A stretch of DNA of 64,000 nt, taken from the NCBI GenBank assembly GCA_036417435.1, contig CM070902.1, forward strand, positions 131,987,886-132,051,885, given 5' to 3'. The DNA comes from Inia geoffrensis. Its lineage: Eukaryota > Chordata > Mammalia > Artiodactyla > Iniidae. Position 1 is the stretch's first letter; each line of letters opens with the position of its first letter. A program made the translations under genes and the position numbers. Positions 1 to 11,439 of this stretch are shown piece after piece. The notes under the pieces are model-generated. The model saw only the letters and a program-made list of their open reading frames with translations. It was not told where the DNA came from and did not search any database.

Positions 1-634
1 CCTAAAGTCATGTTTTAGTTGAAGATATTCTCTAGTTTATTTTTGTAAAAATTCAGTATGATTTCAAGAATTATTTCTTGCTGACAAACACTAAAGGAAA
101 CTATACTTTTTTGTAGTACTTTTATAGCTCAAGTCAATCTTTAAGACACCATTAAAAGTAATCCAATCCATTTCTATTTTGACTCGGCCTCCGAAGAATG
201 CATAGCCTTGGGCAAAAGCTATTAGGTACTAAAATCCCATGGAAAAAAATTAAGGGAAAGAGGAATGAGACATAGAAGAAGGAAAAACCAGTTCAAGGTA
301 TTTAGCCTGGCTGATAGACCATCTCATAAAACTGTCTTCTGAGAGGCTATATAAACAACTTCCCAATCCATGGAAAAAAAAGGAAGAATTTATCTGTAGG
401 CTTCCATCTCCCGTTGGTTAAAGCTTTACTACACAGGTGTTTAACTCTTTCCCATACACCACTCACACACACATAATTCTCTGTGGTGCATGCTTGGGAC
501 CATAGCATCACCTGCCTGTTATAAATGAGGATTAGTGGGGGAGGAGTTAAGAGTGTGCACAGTGAGTGCTTTTTACTTGCATATGTTTGAAGGTTTTTGC
601 CTTCTCCAAAGAAGACTCATTGATTATATAAGTG
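1..634. other. Unassigned non-coding flank
   Basis: AT-rich sequence with no reading frame, repeat or RNA gene that I recognise. The antisense L1 begins at its right edge with a run of 17 T. Confidence 0.5.
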
Positions 635-1673
635 TTTTTTTTTTTTTTTTTCTGGGCTCTCTATTTTGTTTTGTGGATATATGTGTTTTTGGGCCAGTAC
701 AATACTGTTTAGATTACTATTGCTTTCTAGTGTAGTTTGAAATCAGGTAGTGTGATACCACCAGCTTTGTTCTTCTTTCTTAAGTTTACTTTGACTATTT
801 GGAGTCTTTGGTGGTTCCATACAAATTTTAGGATTGTTTGTTCTAGTTTTGTGTAGAACGTCATGGGTATTTTGATAGAGATTATATTGAATCTGTAGAT
901 TGCCTTGGGTAGTATGGTCATTTTAACAATATTAATCCTTCCAATCCATGAATATGGAATATCTTTCCATTTATTTGTGTTGTCTTCTATTTATTTAAGT
1001 CGAAGTACAGTTGATTTATTATGTTGTGCCAATCTCTGCTGTATGTGTTGTCTTCAGTTGCTTTCCTCAATGTCTTATAGTTTTCTGAGTACAGATCTTT
1101 TACCTCCATGTTTAGGTTTATTCCTAGGTATTTTACTCTTTTTGATTTAATTGTAAACTGGATTGTTTTCTTAATTTATCTTCCTGCTAGTTCATTATTA
1201 GTGTAGAGAAATGTAACAGACTTCTGTATATTAATTTTGTATCCTGAAACTACTGAGTTCATTTATTCTAACAGTTTTTTGGTGGCATCTCTAGGATTTT
1301 CTATATATAGTATCACGTTATCTGCAGACAATGACATTTTTATTTTTTCCTTTCCAACTTTGATTCTTTTTCTTTCTCTTTCTGGTTTGATTACTGTGTC
1401 TAGGCCTTCCAATACTATATTAAATAAAAGTGGCAAGAGCAGGCATCCTTGTCTTGTTCCTGATCTTAAAACAATTTTTTTAGCTTTTCACCATTGAGTA
1501 TAATGTTGGCTGTAGGTTTGTCATAGACGGCCTTTATTATGTTGAGGTATGTTCCCTCTATACCCACTTTGTTGAGAGTTTTTATCATAAATCGATGTTG
1601 AATTTTGTCAAATGATTTTTCTACATCTATTGAGACAATCATATGATTTTTATTCTTCAATTTATTAATGTGG

Positions 1674-1793
1674 GGACTTCCCTGGAGGTCCAGTGGTTGG
1701 GACTTGGCACTTTCACTATTGGCGGCCTGGGTTCAAGCCTTGGTTGGGGAACTAAGATCCTGCAAGCCATGAGGAGTGGCCAGAAAATAAATG
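1674..1793 (+). mobile_element. tRNA-derived SINE, old CHR-like short form, in L1
   Basis: About 120 bp with a SINE head (acttccctggaggtccagtg), a B-box-like gggttcaagcc and a short A-rich tail. It is flanked by attaatgtgg (1664-1673) and atcaatgtgg (1794-1803), a 10-bp TSD with one difference. The L1 sequence resumes without a gap after the right copy, so it inserted after the L1. Confidence 0.85.
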
Positions 1794-3470
1794 ATCAATG
1801 TGGTGTATCACACTGTTTGATCTGTGGATGTTGAACTATTCATGCATCCTCAGAATAAATCCCATGGTGTATTTGTATTGTCGAATTTGTTTTGCTAATA
1901 TGTTGTTGAGGATTTTTGCATCTATGTTTATCAGTGATATTGGCTTGTAATTTTCTTTTTTTGTAGTGTCTTTGTCTGGTTTTGATATCAGGGTGAGGCT
2001 GGCCTCACAGAGTGAATTCAGAAGCATTCCTTCCTCTGCAATTTTTGGAATAGTTTGAGAAGATAGGTGTTAATTTTTCTTTAAATGTTTTGTAGAATTC
2101 ACCTGTGAGGTCCTGGACTTTTGTTTGTTGGGAGCTTTTTGATTACCAATTCAATTTCATTACTGGTAATCTGCTTGATCATATTTTCCATTTCATCATG
2201 ATTGTCTTGGGAGACTGCATGTTTCTAGTAATTTATCAATTTCTTTAATGTTGTCCATTTTATTTGAGTTTTATTTGTTCATAGTAATCTCTTAGGATCC
2301 TTTGTATTTCTGTGGTGTTGGTTGTAACTTCTCTTTCATTTCCAACTTTATTGATTTGGGCCCTCTCTTTTTTTCTTGATGAGTCTGGCTAAAGGTTTAT
2401 AAATTTTGTTTGTCTGCAGAAAAGTAGCTCTCAGTTTCATTGATCTTTTCTATTTTTTCAAGCCTCTACTTCATTTATTTCTTCTCTAAATTTTATGATT
2501 TCTTTCCTTCTACTGATTTTGGGCTTTGTTCATTTTTTTCTAGTTCCTTTAGGTGTAAGATTAGGTTGTTTGCTTGATATTTTTCTTGTTTTCTGTGGTA
2601 GGCTTGTAGCACTATAATCTTCCTTCTTATAACTGCTTTTGTTGCATCCCATAGATTTTGGATCATTGTTTTTTGCTTATTTTTCCACGGGTATTTTTTT
2701 ACTTCCTCTTTTTTTTCACTAGTGATCGATTGGTTGTTTAGTAGCATATTATTTAGCCTCTACATGTTTGTGTGCTTTTGCAGTTTTTTAAAGTGCAGTT
2801 GATTTCTAGTCTCATAGCACTGTGGTTGGAAAAGATGCTTGATATGATTTCAGTTTTCTTAAATTTACTGACTTGTTTTGTGGCCTAGCATGTGGTCTGG
2901 CCTGGAGAATGTTACATGTGCACTTGAAAAGAATGTGTATTCTGGTGTTTTTGGATGCAATTTTCTAAATACACCTATTAAGTCTATCTGTTCTAATGTA
3001 TCATTTAAGGCCAGTGTCTCATTATTGATTTTCTATCTGGATGATTTCTCCATTGATGTAAGTGGGGTGTTAAAGTCCCCTACTATTATTGTTATTGTAT
3101 TATTGTCAGTTTTTCCTTTTATGTCTGCTAAAATTTTCTTGAAATATTTAAGTGTTCCTATGTTGGGTGCATATATATTTATGATTGTTATATCTTCTTC
3201 TTGGATTGATCCCTGGAACATTATGTAATGTCCTTCTTTGTCTCTCGTTAGAGACTTTGTTAAAGTCTATTTTGTCTGATATAAGTATTGCTACCCTGGC
3301 TTTCTTTTGATTTCTGTTTTCATGGAATACCTTTTTCACTTTCAGTCTCTGTATGCCTTTAGGGGTGAAGTGAGTCTTGTAGGCAGCATATAGATGGGTC
3401 TTTAAAAAAAAAATCTATTGATCCACTCTATGTCTTTTGATTGGAACATTTACCTTTAAAGTAATTTATT

Positions 3471-3961
3471 TTTTAACATGTTTATTGGAGTATAATTGCT
3501 TTACAATGGTGTGTTAGTTTCTGCTTTATAACAAACTGAATCAGCTATACATAAACATATATCCCCATATTCCCTCCCTCTTGCGTCTCCCTCCCCCCTC
3601 CCTATCCCTCCCCTCTAGGTGGTCACAAAGCACAGAGCTGATTTCCCTGTGCTATGTGGCTGCTTCCCACTATCTATTTTACATTTGGTAGTGTATATGT
3701 GTCCACGCCACTCTCTCACTTCGTCCCATCTTACCCTTCCCCCTCCCCATGTCCTCAAGTCCATTCTCTATGTCTGCGTCTTTATTCCTGTCCTGCCCTA
3801 CGTTCTTCAGAACCATTTTTTTTTCTTTTTATATTCCATATATACATGTTAGCATACAGCATTTTTCTCTTTCTGACTTACTTCACTCTGTATGACAGAC
3901 TCTAGGTCCATCCACCTCATTAAAAATAACTCAATTTCATTTCTTTTTATGGGTAATATTC
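3471..3961 (-). mobile_element. 5'-truncated L1 3' end nested in older L1
   Basis: About 490 bp of L1 3' UTR and the very end of ORF2, antisense. It contains the pyrimidine-rich (G-rich in L1 sense) tract near 3565-3620 and ends in the AATAAA-bearing L1 terminus. Flanks taaagtaatttatt (3457-3470) and taaagtaattatt (3962-3974) form the TSD. It sits about 20 bp inside the older element's ORF2. It closely resembles the tails at 9287 and 51682. Confidence 0.9.
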
Positions 3962-4479
3962 TAAAGTAATTATTGATAGGTATGTACTTATTGCCATTTT
4001 GTTAATTGTTTTGGAGTTCTTTTTGTAGATATTTTTGGTTCCTTACTTTTTGCTCTCTTCTCTTGTGATTTGATGACTATCATTAGTGTTATGTTTAGAT
4101 TTCTTTCTCTTTTTCTGTGTGTATCTGTTATAGATTTTTGGTTAGTGGTTACCATGAGGTTCATATATAACAACATATATATGATATATATGATTATTTT
4201 AAATTGATGATTTCTTAAATTTAAATGCATTCTGACAACTTTGCTTTTTTACTGTACTCCCTGTGTTTACTGTTTTTGACATCATATTTTGCACCTTTTT
4301 ATTTTGTATATTCCTTAACTACTTATTTTGGATATTTACCACCTATATAAACCACCTACTAGCTTTATAAGTGGTTGATCTTATTGATCATGCTTTTACT
4401 GTGTATTTGCCTTTACCAATGAGATTTTCCTTTTATAATTTACATATGTCTAGTTGTGGCCTTTTCTTTTCCACTTAGA

Positions 4480-5410
4480 GAAGCCCCTTTAACATCTCTT
4501 GTAGATCTGGTTTAGTGGTGCTGAATTCTTTTAGCTTTTGCTTGTCTGTAAACTCTTGATCTCTTCTTCAAATCTGAATGATAGCCTTTCCAGGTAGAGT
4601 ATTCTTGGTCGTAGTTTTTTTCCTTTTATCATTTTGAATATATTGTGTCACTCCATTCTGACCTGCAAAGTTTCTGCTGAAGCTGACTGTCTTATGCAAG
4701 TTTCCTTGTATGTAACTGGTTGCTTTTCTCTTGGTGTTTTTCATATTCTTTCTTTATCTTTAATTTTTGCCATTTTAATTATAATGTGTCTTGAAGTGGA
4801 CCTCTTTGGGTTGATCTTGTTTAAGACTCTCTGTGTTTCCTGGAACTAGATGTCTGTTTCCTTCCCCAGGTTAGGGAAGTTTTCAGCTATTACTTCTTTA
4901 AATAAGTTTTCTCTCCCTTTCTCTCTCTGTCCTCCTTCTGGGATCCCTATAATGCAAATATTACCATGTTTGATGTTGTCCCAGAGGTCTCTTAAACTGT
5001 CTTCATTTTTAAAAATTCTTGTTTCCTTTTTCTGTTCATCTTGGGTGATTTCTACTACTGTGTCTTCCAGTTTGCTGATCTGTTCCTCTGTATCATCTAA
5101 TCTACTCTTGTTTCCTTTTAGTGTATTTTTAAAATTTCAGTTCTAGTATTCTTCAGCTATGTTTGGTTCTTCTTTATATTTTCTAACTCTCTGTTAAACT
5201 CCTCAGTGTGTTCCTCCATTCTTCTCCCAAGTTCATTAAGCATATTTGTGATTGTTACCTGAATTCTTTATCTGGTAGACTGCTTATCTTCACTTTGGTT
5301 AGTTCTTCTTCTGGGGTTTTGTACTGTTTCTACGTTTTGGACATATTCTTCTGCCTCCTCATTTTGCCTAATTCTCTGTGTTTACTTCTATGTAGTAGGT
5401 AGATCAGTTA
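4480..5410 (-). pseudogene. L1 ORF1 remnant, broken
   Basis: ORF1p is the RNA-binding chaperone of L1. This stretch lies directly upstream, in L1 sense, of the ORF2 ATG. Its 3' end (from about 4480) aligns by eye with the ORF1 stop region of the younger L1 at 55921. The coding frame is too disrupted to translate continuously; the limits are approximate and set by comparison with the younger copy. Confidence 0.6.
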
Positions 5411-6403
5411 TGTTTCTTGATCTTGGAGAAGTGGCCTAATGAGGAGATATCCTATGGGATCCAGCATCAGACTCCCCTCTGGTCATGAGAGCTGTATGCT
5501 CTCGTGGTGCCCCCTATTGGGATGCATGCACCCTTCCATTTTGGCAGGCCAGCTACTGTGGGCATGCTGGTCCCTGGCCTGATTGGATCCCAGACCCTGC
5601 ACTGTGTTGTGGTGGTCACTAGCCTGGCCCAGCTGGTTATGGGGGCCTGGGCAGGTGCTGCCTGATGGTGGGTGAGGCCTGGTCCTGGGGCAGCTGGCTC
5701 TGGTTACTGGGGCATCCTGGGACTGGTCCTGGCCTGAAGTTGTGTGGATAAGCCTGTTGTACTAATAGGCTAAGGGGAGGACTCCAAAATGGAGCTTGCC
5801 AGCAACAGTGTTCTCATGGTAGAATGAGCTGCCACAAATGGCTGCTGCCAGTGTCTGTGTCTCCAGGGGGAGTCCCATTTGCCTTTTACTTCCCCAAGAG
5901 ATGCTCCAAGGTCAGCAAGTGGGTCTGACTCAGGCTCCTTTCAGATTACTGCCTCTGTTCTGGTCTTGGAGCATGTGAGATTTTGCATGTGTCCTTTAAG
6001 AGTGAAGTCTCTGTTTCCTACAGTCTTCTGGCTTTCCAGTACATAAGACCTGGTGGACCTCAATGCCAGATATTCTGAAGATTCATCTTCTCAGGGCAGG
6101 ACCCCCAGGCTGGGGATCCTGATGTGGAGCTCATACTCCTTGCTCCTTGAGGAGAACTTCTGCAATTGGGATCATCCTCTTTTTTTGTGGGTTGCCTCCT
6201 GTGGGGTGTGAGTCTTGACTACACTGTGTTCCTCCCCTCCTACCTTTCTTGTTGTGGTTCCTTTTTTGTATCTTCAGTTGTGGAAAATCTTTTCTGTTAG
6301 TCTTCAGGTTATTCTCATCAATAGTTGCTCTGTAAATAGGTGTAATTTTGGTGTGCCTGTAGGAGTAGATGAGCTCAGGTCTTCTTACTCTGCCATCTTT
6401 GCC
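5411..6403 (-). promoter_or_regulatory. L1 5' UTR with YY1-like site at its terminus
   Basis: GC-richer block between ORF1 and the L1 5' end. In L1 sense AAGATGGC (gccatctt at 6392-6399) lies four bases from the inferred start. YY1 binds such a motif at the 5' end of primate L1 and directs correct initiation; the same role here is inference. I see no similarity between this UTR and that of the L1 at 51682-58879 apart from the 5' terminal motif. Confidence 0.6.
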
Positions 6404-8929
6404 ACACTTCTCTTTTGAAAGACATCAGCATTACTTTTATAGTTACCAAGAAATCTTCAGCATCAGTTATTCATACTCTTCCTGTTACATATAAAGCAAT
6501 ATGAACAAACTTTTAGCAGAGAGCCTAACATAGACAAGGAACATGGTGAATATTAATTCCATTCCTGTACCTTTTGCTGAAATGTTATTCCCAAAGGTCC
6601 CAGAACTTGGACATTTCCTATGCTTTGTAATTGTTTGCACCACAATAGATACCTCATGTTGGAGTTTTTTAAAAAAAATGTCTTTCTCTCAAGACTGTGA
6701 ACTTGAAGGCAGGAATTATATCTCATTCGTCTTTGCGAACAGCGCAGTGGTTGGTCCAGTTGACTCTCAGTTAATGGTAGTCAAACAGACCTGACATTTG
6801 GTGTGTACATAAGTAAGCAGGCATAAACATTTTGGGTATTTAATTGCTTCTCTCTTGATTTCTTCTCTGAACGTAGAAAACTATCAGTAGATTGTTGGGA
6901 GTTCACTGTGGGGATGGCATGTGTGATTCCTGCTGCTATGTGCAGCTGTTGGAGCAAATGTACTCACTGATGTGATAGTTTACCTGGAAAAGGGAATACT
7001 CTACAAACAGCATACTCCCAGACAAAACTTATAATGAGGATTCTATAATATCATAAGTGTCTCATTAGCAATAAAAGCTATTAAAGCCACTGTTCTTAAT
7101 GAAGAATTAAAATAACATCCTTCATTAGAATAGAAAGGGTAAGAGTGATGCAATCAACATCGTGGATGGAGAGTTGGTGAATATTTGGATGTTGAGGGAG
7201 AAAAATAGCTACAACAGAAAATGATCCCAAGGTTTAGAATATTGAGAGTATGAAAGAATGACTATGTTATTTTATGAGTCAGAGAAATAGGAATAAAGAA
7301 AGATGTTTAAGGAAAGTAGATCAGCTTGATTTTTAACTGGCTTTAATATTAAGGAATGTCCATTATTTCAGGAATTAATACATTCCATTTATATTGAATA
7401 CCTATTATTACCACACATTGTTGTAAGCTCTGAGCACAGAAATAATATTGTCTGTCAGGCATCTCGTTAAAGAAATGTCAACAGATTTTCAAGCGACTCA
7501 AATACAGGTGGAATAATAATTCTGCTAGAAGAAATAATATGAATTTAAAATTCATATTATGAATTGGCAATGATGGTACAAAATTAAAGAGATGAAACTT
7601 AATAAAAGTAATTTTGTGTGAAAAAAACTTGGTGTCTGTTAGTAGTATAAAACGGCTACCCTCCAAAATCAAATATATTCTTAAGCTATATTAATACAGA
7701 TGTACAATAAAACAAGGGATATAGTACGTGCTTGTAAAATAAAAGATGTGATAATAAGTGATAATCCATTGTGAACTTCTCAGATCACATCTAGGGTATT
7801 GCATTCAAATCCAGGTGCTACATTTTAAGGACTAGTCAGCGAGATGAGCTTATTTCTGTTATGTGAAGGGGCATTAAAGGACCTAATCAGAATCAAGAGA
7901 AAAATTGCTTTGCAGTGTTTGGCTTGTCTACACAATGTCAATGTCAAAACTGAGGCCATTTAGGTAGAAATGCTAGGCAGGAAGATTTGACACATTATCA
8001 GATGTAACAGTCTAATACCTGGAGTTATCTGGTGTGAATGAGAGCTGTTCACACCACAGATGGATGAAGGAGAAGTAGTAGAAGGCACTGCTGCTAACAG
8101 GCAGTAGACTTTATTTATTGTTGCATGAAGTTTAAAGCTATGCATTAACAGCTTAGCAGCCCACTATCTACCCTAAACCTAAAGAAAAAGAAACAAAGTG
8201 TTCAGTATTTTAAAAATCAGCCTAAAGACTAAAACAGGAGGAAGTAGATCTATAAAATCACTTTGTGATCCAATTTTCTGGGCGTTTTTTTGTCAGTTGT
8301 TCTGTGAGGTGACATTATCGTAGAAGAGGAAAATAAAAAGAATCTTAATTTACAAGATTGGTTGGAGAAGATGCTGTTATGGTTGCATACAGATAAAAAG
8401 GTCACATTTAAAGATCCTTCTGTCCCAGGATGTTAAAAAAACATAGAATTCCTTTAAGAAGAGTCTGTTAGGAGAACACAATGGTATAGACATTTTAAGT
8501 CTTTGTATTCCAGTTGAATTTGCAAATCTAAATAAATAATTGTTTGTGGTTGGGTACTGCTGATGTTGCAATTGTTCATAATTATTCATTCAACTGTTCA
8601 TCCATTCATTTATCAAACATCTACTAAGGTGCTACCAGAAAATAAGGAATAAATTCAAAAAGTAATGTCTGCAAAATAACTGAGACTGTAGTGAGGCAGA
8701 CAGGAAGTAACCAAATGATTGAATGCAATGTGATGGGTCATATATTCGGGGCAGTGGTATCCCTAAGTAAGCATGATCAACTTTGCATGTGTATTGAGGA
8801 ATGTAATTCAGATGGAGGGAAGAACATTTGCACATAAGAAAGTAATATATGTTAGCATACCAAGATACAATACAGTACTATCTGTTTTTCAGGGTTCTGT
8901 AAGCAATTCAACACAACAATAATGATACC
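6404..8929. other. Mostly unassigned sequence between L1 copies
   Basis: No exon-like frame. Part of 6560-6790 resembles an L2 3' end and is listed separately; 7380-7440 may be a decayed L2 or MIR. The rest I cannot assign. Confidence 0.4.
6560..6790 (+). repeat. L2 LINE 3' end, decayed
   Basis: The stretch around 6690-6770 (gactgtgaacttgaaggcag, then a cattcgtctttg pattern) follows the familiar L2 3' UTR wording. It is highly diverged, with no TSD expected at this age. Confidence 0.5.
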
Positions 8930-9050
8930 TAACAATTATTTTGTGCATATTATGTCCAAAGTACCAGTCTAAACATGTTATGTGTATTAACTAATCTAAT
9001 CTTCATAGCAATTTAGAATAGTCTGGCTCCAAAATCTTCACCTTTAACTT
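8930..9050 (-). repeat. MIR SINE fragment
   Basis: Diverged copy of the MIR core and 3' part in reverse orientation: a truncated form of the increasing-age MIR wording (attatgtccaaagtacc, then gtgtattaactaatctaatc). Limits approximate. Confidence 0.6.
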
Positions 9051-9055
9051 CCATG

Positions 9056-9847
9056 TTATATATACTTTTTTTTTGTCATTGTTTAAGTCTTTATTAAACT
9101 TTTAAACATTTAAAGCATGACATATGATAAAATTTCACCTTTAAAAAACATTTTTATTAAAAAAAGAATGTATATATATGTATAACTGAGTCACCCTGCT
9201 GTACAGCAGGAACTAGCACAACATTGTAAACCAACCATAGTTCAATTAAAAACAATCAAAAAAAGAAAATTTTCCCTCAAACTTTGTTTTTTTTAACATC
9301 TTTATTGGGGTATAATTGCTTTACAATGGTGTGTCAGTTTCTACTTTATAACAAAGTGAATCAGTTATACATATACACACGTTCGCATATTTCTTCCCTC
9401 TTGCATCTCCCTCCCTCCCTCCCTCCCTATCCCACCCCTCCAGGTGGTCACAAAGCACCGAGCCGATATCCCTGTGCCAAGCGGCTGCTTCCCATTAGCT
9501 ATCTACCTTATGTTTGTTAGTATATATATGTCCATGCCCCTCCCTTGCCCTATCACAGCTCACCCCTCCCCCTCCCCATATCCTGAAGTCTGTTCTCCAG
9601 TAGGTCTGTGTCTTTATTCCTGTCTTACCCCTGGCTTCTTCATAACATTTTTTTTTCCTTAAATTCCATATATATGTGTTAGCATACGGTATTTGTCTTT
9701 CTCTTTGACTTACTTCACTGTATGACAGATTCTAGGTCTATCCACCTCATTACAAATAGCTCAATTTCGTTTCTTTTTATGGTTGAGTAATATTCCATTG
9801 TGTAGAAGATGTGGCACATATACACAATGGAATATTATATATACTTT
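9056..9847 (-). mobile_element. L1 insertion with 3' transduction and 5' inversion
   Basis: One insertion bounded by a perfect 13-bp TSD ttatatatacttt (9056-9068 and 9835-9847). In L1 sense, right to left: a 33-bp inverted 5' piece (9804-9836), an L1 3' end (9287-9803) including the ORF2 terminus and 3' UTR, the L1 A-tract (T run 9287-9294), then about 210 bp of non-L1 downstream sequence (9075-9286) ending in an AATAAA signal (9090-9095) 15 bp before a second A-tail (T run 9066-9074). That order is the signature of read-through past the L1 signal. The transduced segment carries an older L1 tail in the opposite orientation. Confidence 0.8.
9160..9260 (+). repeat. Old L1 3' terminus inside transduced segment
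   Basis: Matches the end of older cetartiodactyl L1 3' UTRs (a gtataactgagtcaccctg-type stretch, then aacattgtaaaccaac) in plus orientation. It was probably carried in as part of the transduced flank rather than inserted here. Confidence 0.7.
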
Positions 9848-9904
9848 CTTGAAGGGTTGGTTTTGACAATATGGGAAATTAGGTACCTTAAAACTAAGTG
9901 GAAA

Positions 9905-10560
9905 TAGGAATCCGGGGGCATAGCTGGATTATGTGTATGCTGCTTCTGGGAGGGTAAATTGTTGTAAACACTTTGGAAAAGAGTTTGCTATTGTTTTTTA
10001 AAATTGCTTTGGTTCAATCCTAGTTTAAACACAAAAATTTCACTCCTGGATATATTCCTTAGAGAAGCTCTTGAATATGTGCTGCAGGAGACAAGTAGAA
10101 AGAGTGTTCATGGCAGCATGTTTGTAATGGCACACACACAAAAAGCAAGCACCCAAAGGTTCATCATCAGCACATCATCAGTAACAGCAGAGTAGCGAGA
10201 AACATTGTGGTAAATGTACATAATGGAACACTACTGGCAGTAAAAATCAGTGAGTTATAGTGCCAAAATGGATGAACAACAGGAAGATTATACTAAGTAA
10301 AAATTGCACATTTCAGAATACATAAAGAACACATTTGTATAAAGTTCAAAATATGCTAAAATAACATACTAGTTAGAGATAAAAGATATGTAGTAAAATA
10401 TATAAAAGCAAGGGATGATTCTTTAAAAAATTCAAAATAGTGTTTCTTCTAAAGGGAGAACAGGGGAATAAAATATGATAAAAGTGTATAGGTAGATGTC
10501 ACAGTAAAGTTCAATTCACCGTGTTGTTCTGCATATCTTACACATATTTTATAAATATTG
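9905..10560 (+). mobile_element. Ancient L1M 3' fragment
   Basis: Diverged ORF2 C-terminal and 3' UTR sequence in plus orientation: the ctcctggatatattccttag and gttcatggcagcatgtttgt landmarks of mammalian L1 ORF2 ends, then a decayed 3' UTR. There is no usable frame; the right limit is approximate. Confidence 0.7.
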
Positions 10561-10603
10561 TTTTGTATCTACTCAATGATCACCATATTTCATAAATTTT
10601 TTT

Positions 10604-10917
10604 AAAGGAATTTTGCCTTTTAAAAAAATTTTAATTAATTAATTAATTAATTTATGGCTGTGTTGGCTCTTCATTTCTGTGCGAGGGCTTTCTCTAGTTG
10701 CGGCAAGTGGGGGCCACTCCTCATCGCGGTGCACGGGCCTCTCACTATCGCGGCCTCTCTTTTTGCGGAGCACAGGCTCCAGGCGCGCAGGCTTAGTAAT
10801 TGTGGCTCACAGGGCTAGTTGCTCTGCGGCATGAGGGATCTTCCGAGAACAGGGCTTGAACCCGTGTCCCCTGCATTGGCAGGCAGATTCTCAACCACTG
10901 CGCCACCAGGGAAGCCC
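10604..10917 (-). mobile_element. CHR-type SINE, long form (~300 bp)
   Basis: Reverse copy with its tRNA-related head at the right (ccaccagggaagcccc) and an attaatta-repeat tail at the left. TSD cataaattttt occurs at 10591-10601 and 10918-10928. The Pol III A and B boxes are recognisable. The long form carries an extra 3' domain absent from the ~205-bp copies. Confidence 0.9.
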
Positions 10918-10928
10918 CATAAATTTTT

Positions 10929-11439
10929 AAGCCAATATTTTTTCATGTTTTAATATTTGTTAAACTGAGATGCATCTTAAAATTGAAGCACTATAAAAGT
11001 AATGGTCAGTATTTTTCTTTCTTAGTTGTTTTCAGAAAATAATGCAGTGCCTTATAATTGAGGGCATCTGAGATCTAGTGAAAAACAGAACTCTGGGAAT
11101 AATTCTGATAAATGTCCTTGAGACTGTGTGGAGAATATGCAGAAAAATGGTAGGGTATGAGACTGTAGTGGTAGGCGGGGGCCAGATCATTGGAGTGGCT
11201 GCATGTCTTTGCTGAAGTTGTAAATTCCATAAAAGATTGGAAGCTATTAAAGGGTTTCATGAAGGAAAATAACATGACAGATTTATACAAATTTGGGGGA
11301 CTTAATTATGATATTGGTTTAAACTGATTCTTTGCATTCTTGCTTGAACTTTTAAACAGTAAAGATTATCCTAAAAAACAGTGAACTTGAATAACAATGA
11401 ATGCAACAATGATTTTTAAAAATAATATCCCATGTGACA
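10929..11439. other. Unassigned, with L2-like stretch
   Basis: About 11140-11310 resembles L2 in reverse orientation (wording around ggaagctattaaagggtttc and aataacatgacagatttat). The rest is unassigned. Confidence 0.4.

Larger units (their letters stand above)
652..3997 (-). pseudogene. L1 ORF2 remnant (endonuclease-reverse transcriptase), broken
   Basis: In an intact L1 this protein nicks the target DNA and copies the L1 RNA at the nick. Seen here: an ATG at 3997-3995 followed by the conserved start-like stretch (STYLSII); endonuclease pieces around 3033-3339 (GSIQEEDITIINIYAPN, VGDFNTPL); and reverse-transcriptase pieces around 1466-1660, which keep motif A as [12 protein letters not shown], and at 727-921 ([17 protein letters not shown]). 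The frame is split into short pieces. The SINE at 1674 and the L1 tail at 3471 lie inside it, and the last part of the gene was never inserted. Confidence 0.85.
635..6403 (-). mobile_element. Old L1 LINE, 5' end present, 3' part missing
   Basis: Antisense L1. Reading leftwards from 6403 it has a 5' terminus with an AAGATGGC motif, a 5' UTR to about 5410, ORF1 remnants to about 4480, then ORF2 from an ATG at 3997 running through the endonuclease and much of the reverse transcriptase. It stops at 652, well inside ORF2, directly against 17 T (an A-tail in L1 sense). The ORF2 C-terminus and 3' UTR are absent, the reverse of the usual 5' truncation. It is interrupted by a SINE (1674-1793) and by the tail of another L1 (3471-3961). 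No convincing TSD was found. Many stops and frameshifts make it clearly inactive. Confidence 0.9.

Noticed and set aside
9056..9847. Two independent L1 insertions side by side
   Set aside because: A single 13-bp TSD encloses both parts and the outer A-tail is preceded by its own AATAAA, so one event is simpler.
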